In this document: one piece after another, positions 1-6,243 of the stretch
Layout: every line of letters starts with the position of its first letter
Position numbering within the stretch: the stretch's first letter is position 1
NCBI GenBank assembly: GCA_030950835.1
Contig: JAUZQU010000139.1
Location: 1 to 6,467 of the forward strand
DNA length: 6,467 nucleotides
Reading direction: 5' to 3'
Origin: Mariprofundaceae bacterium
GTDB taxonomy: Bacteria > Pseudomonadota > Zetaproteobacteria > Mariprofundales > Mariprofundaceae
Program-made: the position numbers and the translations under genes
Notes under the pieces: generated by a model
Databases searched by the model: none
Told to the model about the DNA's origin: nothing
The model's input: only the letters and a program-made list of their open reading frames with translations

Positions 1-168
1 AAGACATGGCTTAAACGCATGGATAAAACCGAGCTGTTGCCGCTGGTTGATTTGTATTATGTGCAACGTTTCCATGCGCAAGGTTTAAGCCGTCGCCAAG
101 CGTTAGAATTGACTGAAAAAAGTCGTTTTTACAGCTTGAAAATACAAGCCAATTCAAAGCAAACTTAA
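1..168 (+). CDS. C-terminal fragment of an unrecognised protein
   Basis: An open frame runs from the first base of the window to a TAA at 166-168 and gives the last 55 residues of a protein whose start lies upstream. The fragment begins KTWLKRMDKTELLPLVDLYY and ends in a polar tail rich in K, Q and S. It is basic and probably helical, with a leucine-rich stretch (about residues 9-20) followed by a QRFHAQGLSRRQALELTEKSR segment; there is no signal peptide or obvious membrane span in this part. I do not recognise the family. That it is coding rests on the frame being open to the window edge, codon use like that of the following genes, and the promoter for the next gene starting only after its stop. 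It is probably a separate transcription unit from prfC, although no terminator is visible in the 89 bases between them. Confidence 0.6.
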   Translation, partial: KTWLKRMDKTELLPLVDLYYVQRFHAQGLSRRQALELTEKSRFYSLKIQANSKQT

Positions 169-194
169 TTTCTCGCTGCTCAAAGTAGATTTGT

Positions 195-203
195 TGTTAT
201 AAT
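195..203 (+). promoter_or_regulatory. Extended -10 promoter for the prfC operon
   Basis: TGT followed directly by a perfect TATAAT (198-203) forms an extended -10 element (TGnTATAAT). No good -35 hexamer is present 16-18 bases upstream (175-180 reads GCTGCT), which is typical of extended -10 promoters. The predicted transcription start is about 209-211, giving a leader of roughly 48 bases before the prfC ATG. Seen directly: the motif and spacing. Inferred: that it drives the four-gene unit. Confidence 0.65.
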
Positions 204-208
204 GCGTC

Positions 209-230
209 ACCCTTGTGATCAAACGAGGGT
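209..230 (+). promoter_or_regulatory. Hairpin at the 5' end of the prfC leader
   Basis: ACCCTTGT (209-216) pairs with ACGAGGGT (223-230), giving an 8-bp stem with one G-U wobble and a 6-base loop (GATCAA). It begins where transcription from the 195-203 promoter should start and ends 16 bases before the SD of prfC. No U-run follows, so it is not an intrinsic terminator. A stem at the very 5' end could protect the mRNA from 5'-end-dependent RNase E decay. That role is inferred. Confidence 0.45.
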
Positions 231-246
231 TTGAAGCAGTTATTGC

Positions 247-252
247 AAGAGG
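247..252 (+). promoter_or_regulatory. Ribosome binding site of prfC
   Basis: AAGAGG lies 5 bases before the ATG at 258. It fixes the start there rather than at the in-frame TTG at 231, which has the hairpin instead of an SD immediately upstream. Confidence 0.7.
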
Positions 253-257
253 TCATC

Positions 258-1847
258 ATGAGTTTTGAAGAAGAAATCCAAAAACGCCGCACATTTGGCA
301 TCATTTCGCATCCTGATGCGGGTAAAACGACCTTAACTGAGAAATTATTGCTCTTTGGTGGTGCGATTCAAATGGCTGGGGCAGTGAAATCGCGTAAAAC
401 AAGTCGCCATGCTACTTCAGATTGGATGAAAATTGAGCAAGAGCGTGGCATTTCAGTGGCATCATCGGTGATGAAATTTAATTATGCGGTAGATGGTGCT
501 GAATATGAAATCAACTTGCTGGACACCCCTGGTCACCAAGATTTCTCGGAAGATACTTATCGTGTTTTAACCGCTGTGGACTCTGCCATGATGGTGATTG
601 ATTCGGCGAAAGGTGTAGAGCTGCAAACGCAAAAGTTGATGGAAGTATGCCGTATGCGCAATACACCCATCATTACATTCATCAATAAAATGGATAGGGA
701 AGGGCAAGAACCCCTTGATTTAATGGCGGATATTGAAGAAAAGTTGCAAATTGAATGTGCGCCACTTTCATGGCCTATTGGTATGGGCAAGGCATTTAAA
801 GGGGTTTATAATCTGTATAAAAAGCAGCTGCACTTATTCTCTGCTGGTGGTGATGATTTAGCAGACGCTGTGGCGATTGATGATTTGTCGGATGCGAAAC
901 TGGATGAACTGTTGGGTTCACAAGCCGATGAATTACGCGAAGAAGTAGCGCTTTTAGAAGGTGCTGCGAACCCTTTTGATTTGGCTGAGTTCCTGAAAGG
1001 TAGCCAAACACCTGTGTTTTTTGGTTCTGCGGTGAACAACTTTGGCGTGCGTGAGTTGTTGGATGCTTTTGTGGAGTTTTCACCTGCACCATCGGCAAGA
1101 GCTGCGGTAGAACGTGTGGTAGAGCCCACGGAAAAGGACTTTTCGGCGTTTTGTTTCAAAATCCAAGCCAATATGGATCCACAACATCGTGATAGAATTG
1201 CTTTTTTCCGCATGTGTTCAGGTCGGTTTAGCAAGGGTATGACCGTTCGCCATCATCGCTTGGAAAAGAATATTAAAGTACCCAATGCGACGATTTTTAT
1301 GGCGCAAGACAGGGCGCATGTGGAAGAAGCCTATGCAGGTGATATTATTGGCATACATAACCATGGCACGATTCGTATCGGGGATACTTTCACCAGCAAA
1401 GAAGTGTTGAAATTTACAGGTGTACCCAACTTTGCGCCTGAAATGTTCCGCCGTATTCGATTGAACGACCCTTTGAAACGCAAACAACTGCACAAAGGTC
1501 TGATTCAGCTCTCGGAAGAGGGTGCGGTGCAAGTTTTTCGTACTTTTTTAGGTGGCGATTATATTCTTGGTGCTGTGGGTGTGTTGCAGTTTGAAGTGAC
1601 TGTAGAACGCTTGAAATCGGAGTATAAAGTTGATGCAGATTATGTGGCTACAGATTTTAAGGTGGCGCGTTGGGTGACTTGCGAAGACGATAAAAAGATG
1701 GCGGAATTTAAACGTTTATTTGATGCGAACTTGGCTGAAGATGGGGATGGTTTTTTGACCTATTTAGCACCAAGTGCGTGGAAATTGGGTTACACTGAAG
1801 AACAATGGCCGGATGTAACTTTTCATAAAACACGAGAACAGATTTAA
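258..1847 (+). CDS. prfC: Peptide chain release factor 3 (RF3)
   Basis: RF3 is the cytoplasmic translational GTPase that removes RF1/RF2 from the ribosome after peptide release. From ATG 258 the product is 529 residues, the same length as E. coli RF3. The N-terminal G domain shows G1 SHPDAGKT (17-24), the switch I region RGIS (63-66), G3 DTPGHQDF (89-96, with the GTPase-activating His93), G4 NKMD (143-146) and G5 GSA (256-258). The G1 form with SHPDAGKTT and the SEDTYR after G3 are characteristic of RF3 rather than EF-G. A beta-barrel domain follows (about 295-385), then the RF3-type C-terminal domain ending in the usual WPDVTFHKTRE-like tail. The ATG is preceded by AAGAGG; an in-frame TTG at 231 would add nine residues absent from family members. 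It is the first gene of the apparent operon, 20 bases before tex. The gene looks intact, with no missing key residues. Confidence 0.97.
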   Translation: MSFEEEIQKRRTFGIISHPDAGKTTLTEKLLLFGGAIQMAGAVKSRKTSRHATSDWMKIEQERGISVASSVMKFNYAVDGAEYEINLLDTPGHQDFSEDTYRVLTAVDSAMMVIDSAKGVELQTQKLMEVCRMRNTPIITFINKMDREGQEPLDLMADIEEKLQIECAPLSWPIGMGKAFKGVYNLYKKQLHLFSAGGDDLADAVAIDDLSDAKLDELLGSQADELREEVALLEGAANPFDLAEFLKGSQTPVFFGSAVNNFGVRELLDAFVEFSPAPSARAAVERVVEPTEKDFSAFCFKIQANMDPQHRDRIAFFRMCSGRFSKGMTVRHHRLEKNIKVPNATIFMAQDRAHVEEAYAGDIIGIHNHGTIRIGDTFTSKEVLKFTGVPNFAPEMFRRIRLNDPLKRKQLHKGLIQLSEEGAVQVFRTFLGGDYILGAVGVLQFEVTVERLKSEYKVDADYVATDFKVARWVTCEDDKKMAEFKRLFDANLAEDGDGFLTYLAPSAWKLGYTEEQWPDVTFHKTREQI

Positions 1848-1857
1848 GCATAGAATT

Positions 1858-1862
1858 GAAGG
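1858..1862 (+). promoter_or_regulatory. Ribosome binding site of tex
   Basis: GAAGG sits 5 bases before the ATG at 1868 and selects it over the in-frame TTG at 1856, which overlaps this SD, and over the later ATGs at 1877 and 1883. Confidence 0.6.
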
Positions 1863-1867
1863 TAAAA

Positions 1868-4204
1868 ATGAAAAATATGAACATGATTACGCAAATTGCA
1901 GCTGAATTACAAGTCAAACCGCAGCAAATTAAGGCTGCTGTAGCTTTGATGGATGAAGGGGCGACCGTACCTTTTATTGCGCGTTACCGTAAAGAAGTGA
2001 CGGCTGGTTTGGATGATATTCAGCTTAGGGCTTTGGAAAAACGCCTGCATTACTTGCGGGACTTTGAGGCGCGAAAAACAAGTATTCTGAATAGCATCAA
2101 AAAGCAGGACTTGCTTACAGCAGCTTTAGAACAAAGTATTTTGGCTACAGAAACACTGGCACACTTAGAAGATTTGTATTTACCTTACAAACCCAAACGG
2201 CGCAGCAAAGCGACAGCCGCCAGAGAAGCAGGACTTGAGCCTTTGGCGATGGACTTGTTGGCAAATATGCAGCATGACCCTGAGCAGCAAGCGCAAGCTT
2301 ATTTGAATGCTGAGGCGGGTATTGATGATGTGCCAGCAGCATTGTTGGGCGCACAAGAGATTCTTATGGATGTGTTTGCGGTGGATGCAGCGTTATTATC
2401 CAAACTGCGTCGTGATTTGTACAAAACAGCAACTGTGACTAGCCAAGTCGTGAAAAAGAAACAAGATGAAGCAGAGAAATTCGAAGATTATTTCTCCTAT
2501 GAAGAGCTATTGAAAAAAATACCTTCACACCGTGCTTTGGCATTGTTTCGAGGGCAACAAGCGGGATTTTTACGGGTGAAAATGGTGGAAAATAGGCAAG
2601 AAGATAACACTGCTTTTTGTGCTACCATCGCTAGACATTTTAACATTGTTGAGCAACAACAAGCCGCTTATGACTTTCTGTCGCAAAGTGTGGGTTTAGC
2701 TTGGAAAAAAATCTTGAAACGTTTCCAAACTGACTTTTTTCAGCAATTACGCGACAATGCAGAAGCAGAATCGATTCAAGTGTTTGGAGCAAACTTGCGC
2801 GATTTGATGTTGGCAGCACCAGCAGGTCAACGGGCAACTTTGGGCTTGGACCCAGGTATACGTACAGGTGTTAAAGTGGCAGTGGTGGATCAGCATGGTC
2901 AGCTGTTGGATACCACTGTGATTTACCCGTTCCAGCCTAAAAATAGATGGCAGGAATCGATTGCAGCTTTGGCAGTGTTGGCGGATAAATATAAATTTGA
3001 ACTGGTGGCGATAGGTAATGGTACGGGTTCACGCGAGACAGAAAAGCTGGTGGCAGAGTTGATCGAGAAGTTCCCTAACTTTAAGCTGACTTCGGTGGTG
3101 GTATCTGAAGCTGGGGCTTCGGTGTATTCCGCTTCTGAGTTGGCATCTTTGGAATTTCCTGATGTGGATGTGGCATTAAGGGGGGCGGTTTCGATTGCTC
3201 GGCGTTTGCAAGACCCTTTGGCAGAGTTGGTGAAAATTGAGCCTAAAGCCATTGGTGTTGGTCAATATCAACATGATGTGAATCAGACTTTTTTGGATGA
3301 TGCTTTGGTGCGCGTGGTGGAAGATTGTGTGAACCATGTGGGTGTGGATGTGAACACGGCATCGGTAGAGCTGTTGAGTTATGTCTCGGGTTTGAACAAA
3401 AAGGTGGCGGCTCAAATTGTCGCGCAGCGTGATGTGTTGGGCGCATTTTCTAGCCGTCAACAACTACAAGATGTGAAAGGTTTAGGTCCGAAAAGCTTTG
3501 AGCAGGCGGCTGGTTTTTTGCGTATTTTGAATGGGGATAACCCTTTGGATGCATCGGCTGTTCATCCTGAATCGTATGTGTTGGTGCAGAAAATATTACA
3601 AGATTTGACGATGCCTTTGGCTAAAGTAATGGAGAAACCAGCTTTATTGGCTGATATTCAGGTCAAAAATTATGTGGATGGTCAATTTGGTGTACAAACC
3701 ATCAAGGATGTCTTGCTGGAGCTGGAAAAACCAGGGCGCGACCCAAGACCATCGTTTAAAACGGCAAAGTTTAAGTCGGGTGTACATGAAGTGCATGATT
3801 TGCGTCAAGGTATGATGCTTGAAGGCGTGGTGAGTAATGTTACCAACTTTGGCGCCTTTGTGGATGTGGGTGTGCATCAAGATGGTTTGGTACATATTTC
3901 TGCTTTGGCTGATTTGTTTGTGGATGATCCGCGTAAGGTGGTCAAAGCAGGGCAGGTGGTGCAGGTGAAGGTGTTGGATGTGGACGTGAAACGTAAACGT
4001 ATTTCACTGACCATGCGTTTAACAGATGAGCTTCCTCTGGCTGTAAAAGCCCAATCAGGCGATAAAAAGGCAACAGCAAAAGGCAAACAAGCTGCACCGC
4101 AAAAACGTGGGCAGTCACGTCAGAAATCAGCAAAACGTGATGTTGGGAAAGCACCAGCAGACAGTGCTTTGGCAGCGGCTTTTGCCAAAGCCTTGGCAAA
4201 ATAA
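1868..4204 (+). CDS. tex: Tex/YhgF-family S1 RNA-binding protein
   Basis: Tex is a conserved cytoplasmic nucleic-acid-binding protein related to eukaryotic Spt6. It binds RNA through its S1 domain, was first linked to toxin gene expression in Bordetella, and is thought to act in transcription. The product is 778 residues, close to E. coli YhgF (773). Visible parts in order: the N-terminal Tex region with GATVPFIARYRKE (31-43) and DLYLPYKPK (102-110); a YqgF/RNase H-like domain beginning LGLDPGIRTG (325-334); helix-hairpin-helix DNA-binding repeats (about 496-555) containing KGLGPKSFEQAAGFLRI; and an S1 domain (about 648-717) containing GVVSNVTNFGAFVDVGVHQD and ending RISLTMR. A lysine/glutamine-rich low-complexity tail (about 725-765) leads to a final short FAKALAK-type motif, common at the end of Tex proteins. 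The start is chosen at ATG 1868 on its SD. It lies 20 bases after prfC and 11 before coq7, so it is probably cotranscribed. It appears complete. Confidence 0.95.
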   Translation: MKNMNMITQIAAELQVKPQQIKAAVALMDEGATVPFIARYRKEVTAGLDDIQLRALEKRLHYLRDFEARKTSILNSIKKQDLLTAALEQSILATETLAHLEDLYLPYKPKRRSKATAAREAGLEPLAMDLLANMQHDPEQQAQAYLNAEAGIDDVPAALLGAQEILMDVFAVDAALLSKLRRDLYKTATVTSQVVKKKQDEAEKFEDYFSYEELLKKIPSHRALALFRGQQAGFLRVKMVENRQEDNTAFCATIARHFNIVEQQQAAYDFLSQSVGLAWKKILKRFQTDFFQQLRDNAEAESIQVFGANLRDLMLAAPAGQRATLGLDPGIRTGVKVAVVDQHGQLLDTTVIYPFQPKNRWQESIAALAVLADKYKFELVAIGNGTGSRETEKLVAELIEKFPNFKLTSVVVSEAGASVYSASELASLEFPDVDVALRGAVSIARRLQDPLAELVKIEPKAIGVGQYQHDVNQTFLDDALVRVVEDCVNHVGVDVNTASVELLSYVSGLNKKVAAQIVAQRDVLGAFSSRQQLQDVKGLGPKSFEQAAGFLRILNGDNPLDASAVHPESYVLVQKILQDLTMPLAKVMEKPALLADIQVKNYVDGQFGVQTIKDVLLELEKPGRDPRPSFKTAKFKSGVHEVHDLRQGMMLEGVVSNVTNFGAFVDVGVHQDGLVHISALADLFVDDPRKVVKAGQVVQVKVLDVDVKRKRISLTMRLTDELPLAVKAQSGDKKATAKGKQAAPQKRGQSRQKSAKRDVGKAPADSALAAAFAKALAK

Positions 4205-4212
4205 AGGGGGGA
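4204..4212 (+). promoter_or_regulatory. Ribosome binding site of coq7 overlapping the tex stop
   Basis: AAGGGGGGA lies 3 bases before the ATG at 4216, and its first base is the last base of the tex TAA. The overlap suggests that ribosomes finishing tex can reinitiate on coq7. The run of six G is atypical for an SD, and the core pairing is probably AAGG or GGGGA. Confidence 0.55.
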
Positions 4213-4215
4213 ATC

Positions 4216-4878
4216 ATGGCAAATGTGCAACAAAAAGACGGTTTCAGACACTTTAATGGGGTAGATGGTGTTATAGACCACCTTGATAGGGCATTGAATA
4301 GTGTATTTTGTAGCCAAAGCAGCACAAGGGTTTACCCAGCAGAAGATATGCCAGACGACAACCTTGATCACGCCGAAAAAAAACATGTCGCAGCTTTGAT
4401 GCGGGTGAATCATGCGGGTGAAATTGCAGCGCAAGCTTTGTATCATGGGCAAAGTATCACGGCGCGTGATGCCAGTTTAAAAGATGAGTTACACCACGCA
4501 TCCTTGGAAGAAAGTGAACATTTGAATTGGTGCCGCAGACGTTTACAAGAGTTGGATGCCAAACCATCCGCCTTAGATCCATTATGGTATGCAGGTTCGT
4601 TTGCGATTGGCGTGGCTGCGGGTGTGGTAGGGGATAGATGGAACTTGGGTTTCTTGGCGGAAACAGAACATCAAGTGGTGCGCCACTTGGAGTCACATTT
4701 AGAACAATTACCAGCACAAGATGCGCGTAGCAGAGCTATTGTTGGACAAATGAAACAAGATGAGCAGGCACATGCAGAGTTGGCAGAGTCGTTAGGGGCA
4801 GCGGATTTGCCGAAAGTTGTGCAAGGTTTGATGAAGTTGAGTTCGCAAGTGATGACCACACTGGCGCATAAGGTCTAA
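4216..4878 (+). CDS. coq7: 3-demethoxyubiquinol 3-hydroxylase (COQ7 family)
   Basis: COQ7 is a membrane-associated di-iron enzyme that uses O2 to hydroxylate demethoxyubiquinol, the penultimate step of ubiquinone synthesis before the final O-methylation by UbiG. The 220-residue product matches the usual bacterial length (about 215). All six expected iron ligands are visible in the ferritin-like four-helix core: Glu69 (in MRVNHAGEIAAQ), Glu99 and His102 (EESEH), Glu151 (ETEHQV), and Glu183 and His186 (DEQAH). A hydrophobic stretch around 125-147 (YAGSFAIGVAAGVVGDRWNLGF) fits the monotopic membrane-binding helix region. Residues 1-50 are a less conserved N-terminal extension common in bacterial members. 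The gene sits between tex and cmoM with very short gaps, so its expression is probably tied to the translation-related genes around it. Some proteobacteria use the flavoprotein hydroxylases UbiF or UbiM for this step instead; the di-iron motifs rule those out here. The gene looks complete and functional. Confidence 0.95.
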   Translation: MANVQQKDGFRHFNGVDGVIDHLDRALNSVFCSQSSTRVYPAEDMPDDNLDHAEKKHVAALMRVNHAGEIAAQALYHGQSITARDASLKDELHHASLEESEHLNWCRRRLQELDAKPSALDPLWYAGSFAIGVAAGVVGDRWNLGFLAETEHQVVRHLESHLEQLPAQDARSRAIVGQMKQDEQAHAELAESLGAADLPKVVQGLMKLSSQVMTTLAHKV

Positions 4879-4880
4879 GG
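4876..4880 (+). promoter_or_regulatory. Ribosome binding site of cmoM within the coq7 stop
   Basis: TAAGG begins with the coq7 TAA itself and lies 10 bases before the ATG at 4891, a longer spacing than usual. The spacer contains seven consecutive T. The layout favours translational coupling with coq7; the long spacing and weak SD suggest modest independent initiation. Confidence 0.45.
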
Positions 4881-4890
4881 CATTTTTTTA

Positions 4891-5655
4891 ATGGCTTTGG
4901 ACACCAACTTTGATGATTTAGCGACACACTTTAAACAACGTATTTACGGTAGCCGTAAAGGGGCAATTCGTTTGGCAGTATTGTGGCGTGATTTGTTGCA
5001 AAACTTACCCCTTGAACAAGAAAAACCACTGCGTATTTTAGATATCGGTGCAGGTTTGGCACAGCTGGACTTGAAATTGGCAGATTTAGGGCATCAAGTG
5101 TGTATCAATGATTTGTCAGCAAAGATGTTGGCATTGGCAAAAGAGCAAGCTGAAGGCAAAAGTTTTGCCAAGCAGTTGACGTGGCAACATGGCGCTTTTC
5201 AAGATTTAGAACCCTGCCATGACTACGATGTGGTGATGGCACATGCGGTGTTAGAATGGTTGGCTGAACCTGAAACATTGATAGCCAAGTTAGGTGATTT
5301 TCTGCAACAGAATGGTGTGGTTTCACTGATGTTTTATAATTTTGATGCCTTGTTGTTCCATAATCTGCTGCGTGGCAACTTCAATAAAATTCAAAACAAT
5401 GATTTTGCAGGCATGCAAGGCGGACTCACCCCGCCTAAACCTCTAAAATTGGCGTGGGTAGAACAAACGCTACAACAGCATGGTTTTGAAGTGTTTTATC
5501 AAAGTGGTATTCGAGTATTTAGTGATTATGTGGGTGTTCGCCGTGGTGGCAATGATGATGATGCGGCAGTATTGGATATGGAGTTACAATATTCCAATCA
5601 GCAACCTTACGTGCAGATGGGCAGGTATGTACACTATATGTGCAAACGAAAGTAG
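4891..5655 (+). CDS. cmoM: tRNA 5-carboxymethoxyuridine methyltransferase (CmoM)
   Basis: CmoM (formerly SmtA in E. coli) uses S-adenosylmethionine to methylate the carboxyl group of 5-carboxymethoxyuridine at wobble position 34 of certain tRNAs. This gives the methyl ester mcmo5U and tunes decoding of fourth-base-degenerate codons. The product is 254 residues against about 261 for E. coli CmoM. It follows that protein closely along its length: the N-terminal NFDDLATHFKQRIYGSRKG (6-24), SAM motif I ILDIGAGLAQ (49-58), the acidic loop INDLSAKM (71-78), HAVLEW (117-122), SLMFYN (144-149) followed by LLFHNLLRGNF, the GIRVFSDY segment, and the C-terminal PYVQMGRYVHY. These features are specific enough to prefer CmoM over a generic class I methyltransferase or UbiG, although the neighbour coq7 might tempt one to the latter. 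It is the last gene of the apparent operon, 12 bases after coq7. No convincing terminator follows. The cmo5U synthesis genes cmoA and cmoB are not in the window. Confidence 0.92.
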   Translation: MALDTNFDDLATHFKQRIYGSRKGAIRLAVLWRDLLQNLPLEQEKPLRILDIGAGLAQLDLKLADLGHQVCINDLSAKMLALAKEQAEGKSFAKQLTWQHGAFQDLEPCHDYDVVMAHAVLEWLAEPETLIAKLGDFLQQNGVVSLMFYNFDALLFHNLLRGNFNKIQNNDFAGMQGGLTPPKPLKLAWVEQTLQQHGFEVFYQSGIRVFSDYVGVRRGGNDDDAAVLDMELQYSNQQPYVQMGRYVHYMCKRK

Positions 5656-5660
5656 GTGTG

Positions 5661-5676
5661 TAGCTTGTAGAAGCTA
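5661..5676 (+). repeat. Short perfect hairpin downstream of cmoM
   Basis: TAGCTT (5661-5666), GTAG loop, AAGCTA (5671-5676): a 6-bp perfect inverted repeat starting 5 bases after the cmoM stop. It is not followed by a T run. A second AAGCTA at 5702-5707, followed by ATTTTTATT, could pair with the same left arm instead. Either form is a weak candidate for transcript 3'-end formation or processing. Confidence 0.35.
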
Positions 5677-5713
5677 TCGTTCCCTGTAGTAATTCAAGCC
5701 TAAGCTAATTTTT
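5661..5713 (+). terminator. Weak candidate terminator for the prfC-cmoM operon
   Basis: Pairing TAGCTT (5661-5666) with the distal AAGCTA (5702-5707) puts a T-rich stretch (ATTTTT, 5708-5713) right after the stem. The stem is short and AT-rich and the loop is 35 bases, with a possible inner GCTTG/CAAGC pairing (5663-5667 with 5695-5699) as an alternative. This is much weaker than a typical intrinsic terminator and is listed only because nothing better is present between cmoM and the lipoprotein gene. Confidence 0.2.
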
Positions 5714-5729
5714 ATTGAACTACATTTAC

Positions 5730-5760
5730 TTGCCCCCCCCCCCCCCCGAAATGTTAGTTT
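5730..5760 (+). promoter_or_regulatory. Candidate promoter of the lipoprotein gene spanning the poly-C tract
   Basis: A possible -35 TTGCCC (5730-5735, 4 of 6 matches) runs into the C tract. A possible extended -10 (TGT then TAGTTT, 5752-5760) lies just after it, with a 19-base spacer mostly made of C. Both boxes are weak, and TTGAAC at 5715-5720 is another -35-like sequence. If this assignment is right, each gain or loss of one C changes the spacer and therefore promoter strength. Confidence 0.3.
5733..5747 (+). repeat. Homopolymeric tract of 15 C
   Basis: Fifteen consecutive C residues lie 38 bases upstream of the lipoprotein ATG, in otherwise AT-rich DNA. Long C/G homopolymers of this size are prone to slipped-strand mispairing and are known contingency loci in promoters or coding regions of surface-protein genes in other proteobacteria. 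The complementary G15 strand could also adopt G-quadruplex structure. The exact length may be uncertain for sequencing reasons. Confidence 0.95.
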
Positions 5761-5771
5761 TGTGCTACTTT

Positions 5772-5780
5772 AAAGGAGGT
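5772..5780 (+). promoter_or_regulatory. Strong ribosome binding site of the lipoprotein gene
   Basis: AAAGGAGGT contains a full match to the 16S anti-SD sequence (AAGGAGGT) and lies 5 bases before the ATG at 5786. It is the strongest SD in the window and fixes the start codon. Confidence 0.85.
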
Positions 5781-5785
5781 AAGAT

Positions 5786-6232
5786 ATGATATTACGTGGT
5801 TTATGGATTGCTATAGTCTTAGCAATGTTAGGTGGTTGTGGTGCTGGAGGAGCGAAATTTAGTGGTCTTGAACAAATCGCAGATAACTCGGCACAAGTAT
5901 ATATTTACAGACCTTCATCATTTATACAATCAGCAAATTATCCAGATTTGGCTTTGGATGGTCAAGAGATTGGACAATTAAAAAATGGTGGTTATTTAAG
6001 GTTTACAGTGCCTGCTGGAGAGCATAATCTTAGTGTGACAGGTAACGTGATGATGTGGATTCATCGAGATAGAAACGTTCCGTTAAAGTTAGAAGCAGGT
6101 AAAACATACTTTTATAAACTTACAGTTACCCTTAATAACTCTTCTACAGGCGGGGTGAACATTGGTTTTGGTCAATCGCATGGTTATGGTTTTTATCAAA
6201 TCAAGGATGAAAAAGAAGCACTTGCTGTCTAA
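5786..6232 (+). CDS. DUF2846-type small lipoprotein
   Basis: The product is a 148-residue predicted lipoprotein of unknown function. It has a classic type II signal: Arg4, hydrophobic core GLWIAIVLAML (5-15), and lipobox LGGC with the lipidated Cys18. Gly at +2 after the Cys means no Asp retention signal, so outer-membrane sorting by Lol is expected. After a short Gly/Ala linker, residues about 36-130 resemble the DUF2846 domain (PF11008): AQVYIYRPSSF, an LALDGQEIGQLKNGGYLRF segment, VPAGEHNLSV, and LEAGKTYFYKL. These suggest a beta-sandwich exposed in the periplasm or at the surface. Members of this family have no established function. The gene is AT-richer (about 38% G+C by hand count) than the operon before it, is preceded by a C15 tract and a strong SD, and is followed after 12 bases by an IS21-family end, all pointing to an accessory gene. 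The protein stops shortly after an EKEAL segment; relatives may continue some residues further, so slight C-terminal alteration by the IS insertion is possible but unproven. Confidence 0.85.
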   Translation: MILRGLWIAIVLAMLGGCGAGGAKFSGLEQIADNSAQVYIYRPSSFIQSANYPDLALDGQEIGQLKNGGYLRFTVPAGEHNLSVTGNVMMWIHRDRNVPLKLEAGKTYFYKLTVTLNNSSTGGVNIGFGQSHGYGFYQIKDEKEALAV

Positions 6233-6243
6233 CGTCATTTACT

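Noticed and set aside
209..240. Intrinsic terminator of the upstream partial gene
   Set aside because: The hairpin lacks a T run and lies at the predicted transcript start of prfC, downstream of the TATAAT, so a leader structure is the better reading.
231..257. Upstream in-frame TTG start for prfC adding nine residues
   Set aside because: No SD is present before it, the 209-230 hairpin abuts it, and starting at ATG 258 gives exactly the usual 529-residue RF3 with a good SD.
806..1234. Long minus-strand open frame (142 codons) inside prfC
   Set aside because: It is antisense to a strongly conserved gene, has no recognisable domain, and its composition is dictated by the opposite strand. Several similar antisense frames in prfC, tex and coq7 were dismissed for the same reason.
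1856..1867. Upstream TTG start for tex
   Set aside because: It overlaps the SD that serves ATG 1868 and has no SD of its own.
4080..4200. Frameshift or unrelated sequence at the 3' end of tex (low-complexity K/Q/A-rich tail)
   Set aside because: Basic low-complexity tails ending in a short FAxALAK-like motif are common in Tex proteins, and the frame is continuous to a stop next to the coq7 SD.
4891..5655. UbiG or another ubiquinone-pathway methyltransferase, suggested by adjacency to coq7
   Set aside because: The N-terminal NFDDLATHF...YGSRKG block, HAVLEW, SLMFYN and C-terminal GRYVHY match CmoM, not UbiG.
5480..5689. Plus-strand 69-codon frame overlapping the 3' end of cmoM
   Set aside because: It is out of frame with clearly conserved CmoM sequence, contains low-complexity methionine runs from GATGATGATG repeats, and has no SD.
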